A stretch of 64,000 nt of DNA from Methylibium sp. Root1272 (lineage in GTDB: Bacteria > Pseudomonadota > Gammaproteobacteria > Burkholderiales > Burkholderiaceae_C). The first letter of the stretch is position 1. Every line of letters begins with the position of its first letter. The position numbers and the translations under genes were made by a program. Positions 17,647 through 26,599 of this stretch are shown in pieces. The DNA is taken from positions 945-64,944 of the forward strand of contig NZ_LMDY01000017.1 of the NCBI RefSeq assembly GCF_001425905.1. The letters are read 5' to 3'. The notes below the pieces were generated by a model, which worked only from the letters and a program-made list of their open reading frames with translations, ran no database searches and had not been told where the DNA came from.

Positions 17647-19058
17647 GGGACTGCCTTCACGCTGTAGCCCTGCAGGTAGTGCGAGGCCAGCTTCATCGCG
17701 TTGTCGAAGCTGACGCCGCGTGCGTCGAGACGGCCCTGCGCGCCGGCGCGGGCCTGGTCGAGCGTGGCGACCAGCACGCTCAGGTCGTACAGGCCGGTGA
17801 GCCGCTTGTAGGCCGACAGGCACAGCACCGCGCGCAGCGGCAGGCCGTCGCGGTCGACGAAGCGCTCGCTGCACTGCGGCGCGGTGTACTCCTTCGGGTT
17901 GCGACGCCCGAAGCTCTCGTTGCGGAAGCTCGCGCTGTAGCGCTCGGTGAAGCGCAGCCAGCCGATCTTGCGGCCGTCGTAGGCCTCATGGCGCACGCCC
18001 AGCGAGCCGGTGAGCAGGCTGCCGCTGACGAAGATCTGCGTGTCCATCTCGCAATCGGAGCGCTCGAACTCCAGGCCCTTGGTGTCGGCCGGCGTGCTGC
18101 GCCCCCAGCAGCGCAGGAAGTCTTCCTGCGGCACGGGGATCAGGTAGTGCGGGTGGCCGGCGCTGCGCCAGGGTTGCTGGACGAAGCGCTGCACCACGGC
18201 TTCCTGATGCGCGAGCAGCTGCGCGGTGAGCTGCGGGTAGACCGGCGCGGTGATCGGCGCCGCGCCGCGTGCCCGCTCGACCAGCGCCTGCGCGAACGGC
18301 GCCGGCACCAGGAAGCTCACCTGCTGGCCGTCGCGCCGCGTGGCGACGTTGACGCCCACCACGCGGCCGGCCTCGTCGAGCGCCGGGCCGCCGCTCATGC
18401 CGGAGTTGAGTGCGCCGCCAAAGAAGATGCTCGGGTAGAAGCTGCGCTCGACGAGCCCGTTGTAGTTGCCCTCGAGCACGGCGAAGCCGACGTCGAGCGG
18501 GTTGCCGAGCGAGTAGATGCGTTCGCCCTGGGCCAGCGCGTCGCCTGCGGCGCGGAAGGCGAGCGGGCTGCCCGGTGCATCGACCACCGCGCCGCCGTTC
18601 TTGCGCGACGGGCCGTTCGGCGGCAGAGCCTTGACGAGCGCCAGGTCGTGGATCGCGTCGAAACCCAGCAGCTGCAAGGTGCCCTCGCGGCCGTCGACGC
18701 GGGTGTAGGTCAGCCGGTAGCGCTCGGGCTGCAGCGCCACCTGGCTGACGACGTGGTAGTTGGTGACGATCAGCCCGTCGTCACTGACGAAGAAGCCCGA
18801 GCCGACCGAGGCCTGGCTGTCCTGGCCTTTCAGCAGCGTGCGCACCTGCAGCAGCTGGCCGCGCGCGCGTTCGTAGAGGCGTTGCGCGGACGGCGACACG
18901 GGCAGCGGCGCGGCGGCGACCGACGGCGCGACGATCCCGGGCGCGGGGTCGGAGGAAGGGGTGGATGCGGGGGCGGCAGACTGCGCGACGACGGTGCCGC
19001 TCACCAGCGCGATCAGCAGCCCGAGTGCACGCTGCCGCCAGGCTCGGGGTCGTGTCAT
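17643..19058 (-). CDS. Exported trypsin-like serine protease
   Basis: The product has 471 residues. The signal peptide is about 1-25 (RALGLLIALVSGTVVAQ). The chymotrypsin-fold domain has a complete triad: H102 in TNYHVV, D138 in IHDLALVK, and S222 in LNSGMSGGP, with SVGSGFFVSDDGLIVTN before the histidine as in HtrA-type proteases. There is no PDZ domain; instead a C-terminal region of about 200 residues with several cysteines (DFLRCWG, SDCEMD, APQCSE, VLCLSAY) that I do not recognise. The start at 19058 gives the signal peptide; the frame further upstream is antisense to the reductase gene. It is the first gene of a two-gene unit with the FHA protein. Confidence 0.85.
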   Translation of the reverse strand: MTRPRAWRQRALGLLIALVSGTVVAQSAAPASTPSSDPAPGIVAPSVAAAPLPVSPSAQRLYERARGQLLQVRTLLKGQDSQASVGSGFFVSDDGLIVTNYHVVSQVALQPERYRLTYTRVDGREGTLQLLGFDAIHDLALVKALPPNGPSRKNGGAVVDAPGSPLAFRAAGDALAQGERIYSLGNPLDVGFAVLEGNYNGLVERSFYPSIFFGGALNSGMSGGPALDEAGRVVGVNVATRRDGQQVSFLVPAPFAQALVERARGAAPITAPVYPQLTAQLLAHQEAVVQRFVQQPWRSAGHPHYLIPVPQEDFLRCWGRSTPADTKGLEFERSDCEMDTQIFVSGSLLTGSLGVRHEAYDGRKIGWLRFTERYSASFRNESFGRRNPKEYTAPQCSERFVDRDGLPLRAVLCLSAYKRLTGLYDLSVLVATLDQARAGAQGRLDARGVSFDNAMKLASHYLQGYSVKAVP

Positions 19059-19130
19059 GGCACCGATTCTGGCAGGTGACCGAGGCTTACCATGGCCCGG
19101 ATTCATGGCGCGCGAGCGCGAGGAGGATCG

Positions 19131-20123
19131 ATGCGGGTTGCAGTGGTGGGTCTGGGGGCGGTCGGCGGCTTCCTCGCCGCGCGGCTGGTGCGCGGCGGGC
19201 ACCGCGTCAGCGCACTGGCGCGGGGTGCCGCGCTGGCGGCGGTGCGCGAACACGGCCTGCGGCTGGACGAAGCGGGCCGGGTCACCGCGTACCCGATCGA
19301 CATCGCCGACGATGCGGCGGCGCTCGGTCCGCAGGAGCTGGTGATCGTGGCGGTCAAGTCGCCGGCGCTGGCGGCCGTGGCCGAACGGCTGGCGCCGCTG
19401 CTGGGCCCCGACACGCCGGTGCTGACCGCGATGAACGGCGTGCCCTGGTGGTTCCTGCAGACGCTGCCGGCCGGCCGCATCGACCCGCGGCTGGCGAGCG
19501 TCGATCCCGAAGGCCGCATCGCCGCTGCGCTGCCGCTGGCGCGCGTGCTCGGCGGCGTGGTGCACCTCACCTGCAGCATGCCCGCGCCGGGCCTCGTGCG
19601 CCACGGCTTCGGCGACCGGCTGATCGTCGGCGAGCCGGTCGGCGGCGGCAGCGCGCGCGCCGACGCGGTGGCGCAGGTGCTGCGCGACGGTGGCCTGCAG
19701 GTCGAGGTCACGCCCGACATCCGCCAGGCGATCTGGTTCAAGCTGTGGGGCAACATGACGACCAATCCGGTGTCGGCGCTGACCGGCGCGACGGCCGACC
19801 GCATCTTCGACGACCCGCTGGTCAACGCCTTCTGCCTGCGCGCAATGGCCGAGGCCTCGGCCATCGGCGCGCGCATCGACTGCCCCATCGCGCAGAGCGG
19901 CGAGGAACGCCAGGCGGTGGGACGCAAGCTCGGGGCCTTCAAGACCTCGATGCTGCAGGACGTGGAGGCCGGCCGCCCGATCGAACTCGATGCGCTGGTC
20001 ACCGCCGTCCACGAGATCGGCCTGAAGCTCGGTCTGGCCACACCCAACATCGACGCCCTGCTCGGGCTCACCCGGCTGATGGCCGGCACGCGCGGCCTTC
20101 TGCCCGCTACGAACGGCCGGTGA
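19131..20123 (+). CDS. 2-dehydropantoate 2-reductase family protein
   Basis: The 330-residue protein has the ApbA/PanE layout: an NADP Rossmann motif GLGAVGGFLAARLVRGGH (about 7-24), AVKSPAL and AMNGVPWW in the middle. A helical C-terminal domain has KLWGNMTTNPVSALTGAT and the TSMLQDVEAGRPIELDAL signature near 267-284. PanE reduces ketopantoate in pantothenate synthesis; many paralogues act on other 2-oxoacids, and no other pantothenate genes are nearby, so panE is not asserted. A strong AGGAGG ribosome site precedes the ATG. It is divergent from the protease gene. Confidence 0.87.
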   Translation: MRVAVVGLGAVGGFLAARLVRGGHRVSALARGAALAAVREHGLRLDEAGRVTAYPIDIADDAAALGPQELVIVAVKSPALAAVAERLAPLLGPDTPVLTAMNGVPWWFLQTLPAGRIDPRLASVDPEGRIAAALPLARVLGGVVHLTCSMPAPGLVRHGFGDRLIVGEPVGGGSARADAVAQVLRDGGLQVEVTPDIRQAIWFKLWGNMTTNPVSALTGATADRIFDDPLVNAFCLRAMAEASAIGARIDCPIAQSGEERQAVGRKLGAFKTSMLQDVEAGRPIELDALVTAVHEIGLKLGLATPNIDALLGLTRLMAGTRGLLPATNGR

Positions 20124-20264
20124 CCGTCGCGTGACGCACCGGCGCGGGATGCGCGCGGTGTCGCGCCGACCCCGCAGACGGGCCGCCGCCGCAGGGGCGC
20201 TGGTGTTGCTCCGCTTGAGGCGGCAGGCCGCCGTGCTCTATGCTCCGTGTCAAGGAGTTTGTGC

Positions 20265-20822
20265 ATGGACGTGCTGCAGCTCGACGTGTCGGGCCGACCT
20301 CAGGCTTGGATCACCGCCCGCGAGGCGGCGGTTCTCTACGCCAGCGATGGCGTCGCGTGGACGCTGGGCGACGCCTGCGTGGTGCTGCGCGGCGGCATCC
20401 AGCGCCGCACCGGCGTGCAGTCGCGCATCGAGGTGCACTCCATCATCGCGGTGCGCGGCAGCGTGCCCAGCCGCGCCTGGCGGCAGACGCCGGCGCTGTC
20501 GAATCCCAAGCTGTTCGTCCGCGACCGCTACATCTGTGCCTACTGCGGCGGCCAGTTCCATGCCGACGACCTGACCCGCGAGCACATCCAGCCGACTTCG
20601 CGCGGCGGCGGGGACAGCTGGATGAACTGCATCACCGCCTGTCGCGGCTGCAACGGCCACAAGGCCGATCGCACGCCGGAAGAGGCGCGGATGAGCCTGC
20701 TGTTCCTCCCCTACGTGCCCAGCCTGCACGAGGACATGATCCTGCGCGGCCGCCGCATCCTGGTCGACCAGATGGAGTTCCTGCTGGCGAGCGTGCCGCG
20801 CTCCAGCCGCCTGCATGGTTGA
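20265..20822 (+). CDS. HNH endonuclease family protein
   Basis: The product has 185 residues. The C-terminal HNH domain has C91xxC94 (ICAYCGGQF), H107 in REHIQPTSRGG, the central Asn in SWMNC, and C126xxC129N in ACRGCNGHKADRTPEE, so the zinc and active-site residues are complete. The N-terminal 80 residues (MDVLQLDVSGRPQAWITARE) form a domain seen on similar stand-alone HNH proteins of betaproteobacteria. It is not next to restriction, phage or intron genes, so the cellular role is unknown. AAGGAG lies 9 bases before the ATG. Confidence 0.87.
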   Translation: MDVLQLDVSGRPQAWITAREAAVLYASDGVAWTLGDACVVLRGGIQRRTGVQSRIEVHSIIAVRGSVPSRAWRQTPALSNPKLFVRDRYICAYCGGQFHADDLTREHIQPTSRGGGDSWMNCITACRGCNGHKADRTPEEARMSLLFLPYVPSLHEDMILRGRRILVDQMEFLLASVPRSSRLHG

Positions 20823-20966
20823 GGCCGCGGTGAAATAATTCCTCCCGGGCCGTCGTGCGTGGGTGAACCGGAACCGCGTACCGCGACTCCAACCGACTCG
20901 TGGCGTCAACGCCCTCGAAGGCGGACTCGTTGTGCCGTGATCGCGTAGCGCGTGAAGGAAGCTCTC

Positions 20967-21452
20967 ATGAAGAACCTGTGGATTGCCGGCGTCGTGCTGG
21001 CCCTGGCCGCCTGTTCCACCACCAGTCCCGACGTGATCCAGCGCGGCGACGCGCAGCGCCTGTCGACCGTGCAGGACGCGGTGGTCGTCAACGTGCGTCC
21101 GGTGACGGTCGACGGCAGCCAGTCGGGCATCGGCGGCGTGGCGGGCGGCGTGGCCGGTGGCGTGGCCGGCAGTTCGGTCGGCGGCCGCCGCGAAGCCGTG
21201 GTGGTGGGCGTGCTGGGTGCGGTGGCCGGCGCGGTGGTCGGCAACGCCACCGAGCGGCTGGCAACGCGCGAGCAGGCCTTTGAAATCATGGTCCAGTTGC
21301 GCAACGGCGAGCGCCGCGCCATCGTCCAGGCCCAGGGCAAGGAAAGCTTCCAGCCTGGTGACCAGGTGGTGCTGATCTCGACCGGCGGGACCACGCGCGT
21401 CGCGCGGTCCCAGTCGGTGCAGCCGCCGCCGGCGCCGCAGCCGCGCAGTTGA
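20967..21452 (+). CDS. SlyB/Pcp-like glycine-zipper outer-membrane lipoprotein
   Basis: This 161-residue lipoprotein has a signal peptide MKNLWIAGVVLALAAC with lipobox LAAC (C16 lipidated). It then has an alternating Gly/Val/Ala glycine-zipper segment (about 53-95: GGVAGGVAGGVAGSSVG, then GVLGAVAGAVVG) typical of SlyB/Pcp outer-membrane proteins. The C-terminal part (FEIMVQLRNGERRAIVQAQG, then FQPGDQVVLI) is the SlyB beta domain. It likely contributes to outer-membrane integrity. The ATG at 20967 follows GAAGGA; an earlier in-frame GTG at 20952 would spoil the signal peptide. Confidence 0.86.
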   Translation: MKNLWIAGVVLALAACSTTSPDVIQRGDAQRLSTVQDAVVVNVRPVTVDGSQSGIGGVAGGVAGGVAGSSVGGRREAVVVGVLGAVAGAVVGNATERLATREQAFEIMVQLRNGERRAIVQAQGKESFQPGDQVVLISTGGTTRVARSQSVQPPPAPQPRS

Positions 21453-21478
21453 TCCGGCGCGCCGTCGGCGCCGGTCGG

Positions 21479-23278
21479 TCAGGGTTCCGGCGTCGCGCCG
21501 GGCTGTAGCGCGCACTCGCCGAAGATCCTGACCTTGCAGCCGGCGCAGATCGCGGGGTCCAGACGCGGCACGATCCGCGCGATCGCGCTGTACTTGTCGG
21601 CGAACACGTGGTCGCGCCCGAGCGTGTCGAGGAATCCCGAGCGTTCCCACAGCTCCAGCACCGGCGGGCGCGGACGGTGGAAATAGAGATCGCCGCCTTC
21701 GGCACGGCGCGCGCGCAACTCCTCGTCCCAGACCTGGGCCCCGGCCGGGTCGATGAAATTCATGCTCTTGCTCATCACGAGCAGATGGCGCGGGGCGGCA
21801 GGTGCCGCGCGCAGATGGTGCAGCGTGTCGGACACGTGCTGGGCGGCACCGAAGTAGACCGCGCCCTCCATGCGCAGCAGCTTGAGCTGCGGGCATTCCG
21901 GCAGCGCCTCGGCCTGGCCGTCGAGCACGACGAACGGGCGGTCGGGCGCAATGGAATCGAAGCCCATCGTGCGCATCGCCGGTCGCGCCGTGCGCTGCAG
22001 ATAACTGCTCAAGGACAGGATGCTGCCGAGCAGGATCGCGATCTCGAGCCTCAGGCTCACGGTGGCCACCGCGGTGGCTGCGGCGATCGCGAAATCGCTG
22101 CGCTCCAGCCGCATCAGGCGCCGCCAGCCGGGCAGGTCGAGCAGGTTCCAGGCGACCGGCAGCAGCACCGCGGCGATCGCCGCGTTCGGGATCAGCGCCA
22201 GCAGCGGGGCGCTCACGAGCACCAGCAACAGCAGCAGCCCGGCCGAGAACACCGAGGCCAGCGGTGTGCGCGCGCCGGCCTCGAGGTTGGGGATCGAACG
22301 GTTCAGGGAGCCGCAGGAGACGTAGGCCGACGTCAGACCCCCCACCACGTTGGACAGTCCCTGTCCGAAGAACTCGCGGTTGGCGTCGATGCGCTGGCCC
22401 GAGCGGGCGGCCACGGCCTTGGCGATCGAGATCGATTGGGCGAGCGCCACCAGCGTCAGGGCGAAGGCGATGCTGACCAGGTCGCGCAGCCGCGCGACGT
22501 CGACGTCCGGCCAGTGCCAACGGGGCCAGGGCAGTGGTACGTCACCGATCTGCTCGACATGCCAGAACGTGCCGTCCTCATGGCCGGCGTTCAGCAGCAC
22601 GGCGACCAGCGTGCCGGCCGCCAGCCCCAGCAACAGGGCGGGCCAGTGCCGCTGCCAGTGCCGCACGGCGAGCGTGACCGCGAGCGTCACCGTCGCCACG
22701 ACGAGCGAGCCGAGATGCATCGTCTCCAGCGGTCGCTGCCAGAGCGCCTCGAGCATCGGCCTCAGGCCGGTGCCGGAGCTCATGCCGAGCAGATCGGGCA
22801 GGGCGTGCAGTCCGATCAACACCGAGGCGCCGGCGGTGAAGCCGAGCAGGGCCGCCGGCGAGATGAAGTTGGCGATGCTGCCCAGGCGCAGCGCGCCGAT
22901 CAGCGTCTGCATCACGCCGACCAGCAGCGTGACGGTCAGCGCCAGCTCGATGTAGTCGGGGCTGCGCACCCAGGCCAGGGGCGTGAGCATGGCCGCCAGC
23001 GCCAGCGAGTTCGCGTTCGTCGGCCCTGACATCACATGGAGGCTGGAGCCGAACAGCGCCGCGACGATGCACGGCAGGATGGCCGTCGCCAGGCCGTACT
23101 GCGGCGGCAGGCCGGCGAGCGTGGCGAAGGCGATGCCTTGCGGCAACACCAGCACGGCGCCCAGCAGGCCGGCCAGCAGGTCCGCGCGCAACGTTTCCCG
23201 CGACACGAGCCTGACCCATGGACCGAAGCAGCGTTGAAGCCAGGACGGGCGGGCGACCGGCGCAGCGGGTGAGGACAT
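21479..23278 (-). CDS. SulP family anion transporter with STAS domain
   Basis: The 599-residue protein opens with a SulP core of 10-14 membrane spans. It has the N-terminal family signature (LLAGLLGAVLVLPQGIAFATLAGLPPQYGL, residues about 34-63), GPTNANSLALAAM, and SCGSLNRSIPNLEAGARTPLAS. A cytoplasmic STAS domain follows (about 460-560: LKLLRMEGAVYFGAAQHV, MNFIDPAGAQVWDEEL) and a cysteine-containing tail (ICAGCKVRIFGECAL). Members carry sulfate, bicarbonate or dicarboxylates with sodium or protons; the substrate cannot be assigned. Convergent with the lipoprotein gene, 26 bases apart. Confidence 0.92.
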   Translation of the reverse strand: MSSPAAPVARPSWLQRCFGPWVRLVSRETLRADLLAGLLGAVLVLPQGIAFATLAGLPPQYGLATAILPCIVAALFGSSLHVMSGPTNANSLALAAMLTPLAWVRSPDYIELALTVTLLVGVMQTLIGALRLGSIANFISPAALLGFTAGASVLIGLHALPDLLGMSSGTGLRPMLEALWQRPLETMHLGSLVVATVTLAVTLAVRHWQRHWPALLLGLAAGTLVAVLLNAGHEDGTFWHVEQIGDVPLPWPRWHWPDVDVARLRDLVSIAFALTLVALAQSISIAKAVAARSGQRIDANREFFGQGLSNVVGGLTSAYVSCGSLNRSIPNLEAGARTPLASVFSAGLLLLLVLVSAPLLALIPNAAIAAVLLPVAWNLLDLPGWRRLMRLERSDFAIAAATAVATVSLRLEIAILLGSILSLSSYLQRTARPAMRTMGFDSIAPDRPFVVLDGQAEALPECPQLKLLRMEGAVYFGAAQHVSDTLHHLRAAPAAPRHLLVMSKSMNFIDPAGAQVWDEELRARRAEGGDLYFHRPRPPVLELWERSGFLDTLGRDHVFADKYSAIARIVPRLDPAICAGCKVRIFGECALQPGATPEP

Positions 23279-23466
23279 GCCGAATGATAGAAGCCGCCCC
23301 GGCCCGGCCGACCGGCTGTGTCACGAAGCAGAACGCGGCGCAATTTCGGGGCCCCGGGCCGTGTGCCGCACGTCGCTGCGTTGCACAATGATCCGCATCG
23401 GGGACGGACTCGACATGGCATCCCGCCGGCCGACGTCCCGCTTTTCGCCATGGAGAGCTGAACAGC

Positions 23467-24195
23467 ATGACGCAGATTCCCACGCTCGAGACCGCGACCA
23501 CGTCGCGGATCCACATGATCGGCGGAGAGAAGGGCGGCGTCGGCAAATCGCTGGTGTCGCGTCTGTTGGCGCAGTACCTCATCGATCACGAGGTGCCGTT
23601 CACCGGGTTCGATACCGACCGTTCGCATGGCTCGCTGATGCGTTTCTACGCGGGGTACGCCTCGCCGGTGCTGGCCGACCGCTACGAGGCGCTGGATGCG
23701 ATCGTCGAGGCGGCCATCGAGACGCCCGGGCGTCGCGTGCTGGTCGATCTGGCGGCGCAGACCCACGAGCCGCTGGTGAAGTGGATGGACGAGTCGGGCG
23801 TGCTAGACCTGGCCGACATGTCCGGTGTGGCCATTCATTACTGGCACGTGATGGACTCCGGCAAGGATTCGGTCGACCTGCTCAAGCGCCTGCTCGACCG
23901 CTTCGGCCGGCGCCTGCGCTACGTGCTGGTGCGCAACCAGCTCCGCGGCGACGACTTCAGCCAGCTCGAGAAGTCGGGCGAGCAGGACCGCGCGCTGGCG
24001 CTGGGCGCCCGCGTGATCACGCTCAAGCGCCTGCACGACTCGGTGGTGCAGAAGATCGACGCCAGCAACAGCAGCTTCTGGGCCGCGCGCAACTCGCCGG
24101 GCAGCGAAGGCCCGAGCCTCGGACTGATGGAGCGCCAGCGCCTCAAGCTGTGGTTGAACCACGCCTTCGGCGAGATCGAGACGGCAGGCGTCTGA
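23467..24195 (+). CDS. ParA/MinD-like (TraL-type) nucleotide-binding protein
   Basis: The 242-residue product has a deviant Walker A motif, GGEKGGVGKS at 19-28, in which the first lysine (GEKGG) is the ParA/MinD signature. FDTDRSHGSL follows as the A'-type motif and VLVDLAAQTHEPL as a Walker-B-like strand. The overall pattern resembles plasmid TraL/mobilisation ATPases rather than chromosome-partition ParA, and there is no ParB gene. No plasmid genes surround it; it precedes groESL with its own hairpin between. Role unknown: possibly polar localisation or cargo positioning. A weak GAGAGC ribosome site precedes the ATG. Confidence 0.78.
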   Translation: MTQIPTLETATTSRIHMIGGEKGGVGKSLVSRLLAQYLIDHEVPFTGFDTDRSHGSLMRFYAGYASPVLADRYEALDAIVEAAIETPGRRVLVDLAAQTHEPLVKWMDESGVLDLADMSGVAIHYWHVMDSGKDSVDLLKRLLDRFGRRLRYVLVRNQLRGDDFSQLEKSGEQDRALALGARVITLKRLHDSVVQKIDASNSSFWAARNSPGSEGPSLGLMERQRLKLWLNHAFGEIETAGV

Positions 24196-24201
24196 CGCCC
24201 C

Positions 24202-24223
24202 GGCCCGCCGCGAGGCGGGCCTT
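24202..24223 (+). terminator. Hairpin after the ParA-like gene
   Basis: The 8-bp stem GGCCCGCC / GGCGGGCC with a GCGA tetraloop is followed only by TT. It is a GC-strong but T-poor terminator candidate that would separate the ParA-like gene from the groE promoter. Confidence 0.45.
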
Positions 24224-24247
24224 CGTCACGCTCCCGACGCGGCGCTA

Positions 24248-24275
24248 TTGAAACGCCGTGCGCGACCCCTATAAT
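24248..24275 (+). promoter_or_regulatory. groESL promoter
   Basis: The -35 TTGAAA (24248-24253) and -10 TATAAT (24270-24275) are separated by 16 bp, a near-consensus housekeeping promoter. The CCCC just before TATAAT, together with TTGAAA, also resembles a sigma-32 promoter, so dual recognition is possible. The CIRCE operator begins 7 bases after the -10 and so covers the start point. Confidence 0.85.
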
Positions 24276-24281
24276 CTGTCG

Positions 24282-24308
24282 CTAGCACTCGCGCAGACTG
24301 AGTGCTAA
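24282..24308 (+). promoter_or_regulatory. CIRCE element (HrcA operator)
   Basis: The inverted repeat CTAGCACTC-N9-GAGTGCTAA differs from the consensus TTAGCACTC-N9-GAGTGCTAA at one base. It is located at the transcription start of groESL, the classic position for repression by HrcA. The hrcA gene is not in this window. Confidence 0.95.
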
Positions 24309-24410
24309 CAAACCCAGAAGCGGTATCTCCGCTCTGGGTTGCGCAATGTGAGTTTGCGCTAACTGCGCGAAATAAGTCCATAGACATTCGATACCCATCA
24401 AGGAGATGCG

Positions 24411-24701
24411 ATGAAACTTCGTCCTTTGCACGATCGCGTGATCGTCAAGCGCCTCGAACAGGAAACCAAGACCGCTTCGGGCATCGTGATCCCCGACAAC
24501 GCCGCCGAGAAGCCCGACCAGGGTGAAGTGCTGGCCGTGGGCCCGGGCAAGCGCAACGACAAGGGCGACTTCATCGCCCTGAACTGCAAGGTCGGCGACC
24601 GCGTCCTGTTCGGCAAGTACAGCGGCCAGACCGTCAAGGTCGACGGCGACGAACTGCTGGTCATGCGCGAGGAAGACCTGTTCGCCGTGGTCGAAAAGTA
24701 A
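24411..24701 (+). CDS. groES: Co-chaperonin GroES
   Basis: The 96-residue protein starts [20 protein letters not shown]. It has the mobile loop [18 protein letters not shown] that docks onto GroEL and the C-terminal strand [14 protein letters not shown]. The heptameric lid closes the GroEL cage in the cytoplasm. A perfect AAGGAG ribosome site lies 6 bases before the ATG. It is the first gene of the HrcA/CIRCE-controlled operon with groEL 123 bases downstream. Confidence 0.99.
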   Translation: MKLRPLHDRVIVKRLEQETKTASGIVIPDNAAEKPDQGEVLAVGPGKRNDKGDFIALNCKVGDRVLFGKYSGQTVKVDGDELLVMREEDLFAVVEK

Positions 24702-26471
<1,770 letters not shown>

Positions 26472-26532
26472 TGTCCTGCCGGCCTCCTCCGGGAGGCTGG
26501 CCGCCTGGGCTTTGCTCAGCGTTCTGTCAGAC

Positions 26533-26560
26533 AAAGGGCCGCAGGAATGCGGCCCTTTTT
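26533..26560 (+). terminator. Rho-independent terminator of groESL
   Basis: The stem AAAGGGCCGC (26533-26542) pairs with GCGGCCCTTT (26549-26558) across a 6-nt loop, and the T-run continues to 26560. The groE operon ends here, 62 bases after the groEL stop. Confidence 0.9.
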
Positions 26561-26599
26561 CATGGGCGGTCGCCACGCCCACCCGGGATAATCGAGGGC

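Noticed and set aside
20823..20966. Possible small RNA or tRNA between the HNH and lipoprotein genes
   Set aside because: No cloverleaf, no conserved TTCNANNC arm and no paired ends could be drawn; treated as an ordinary upstream region.
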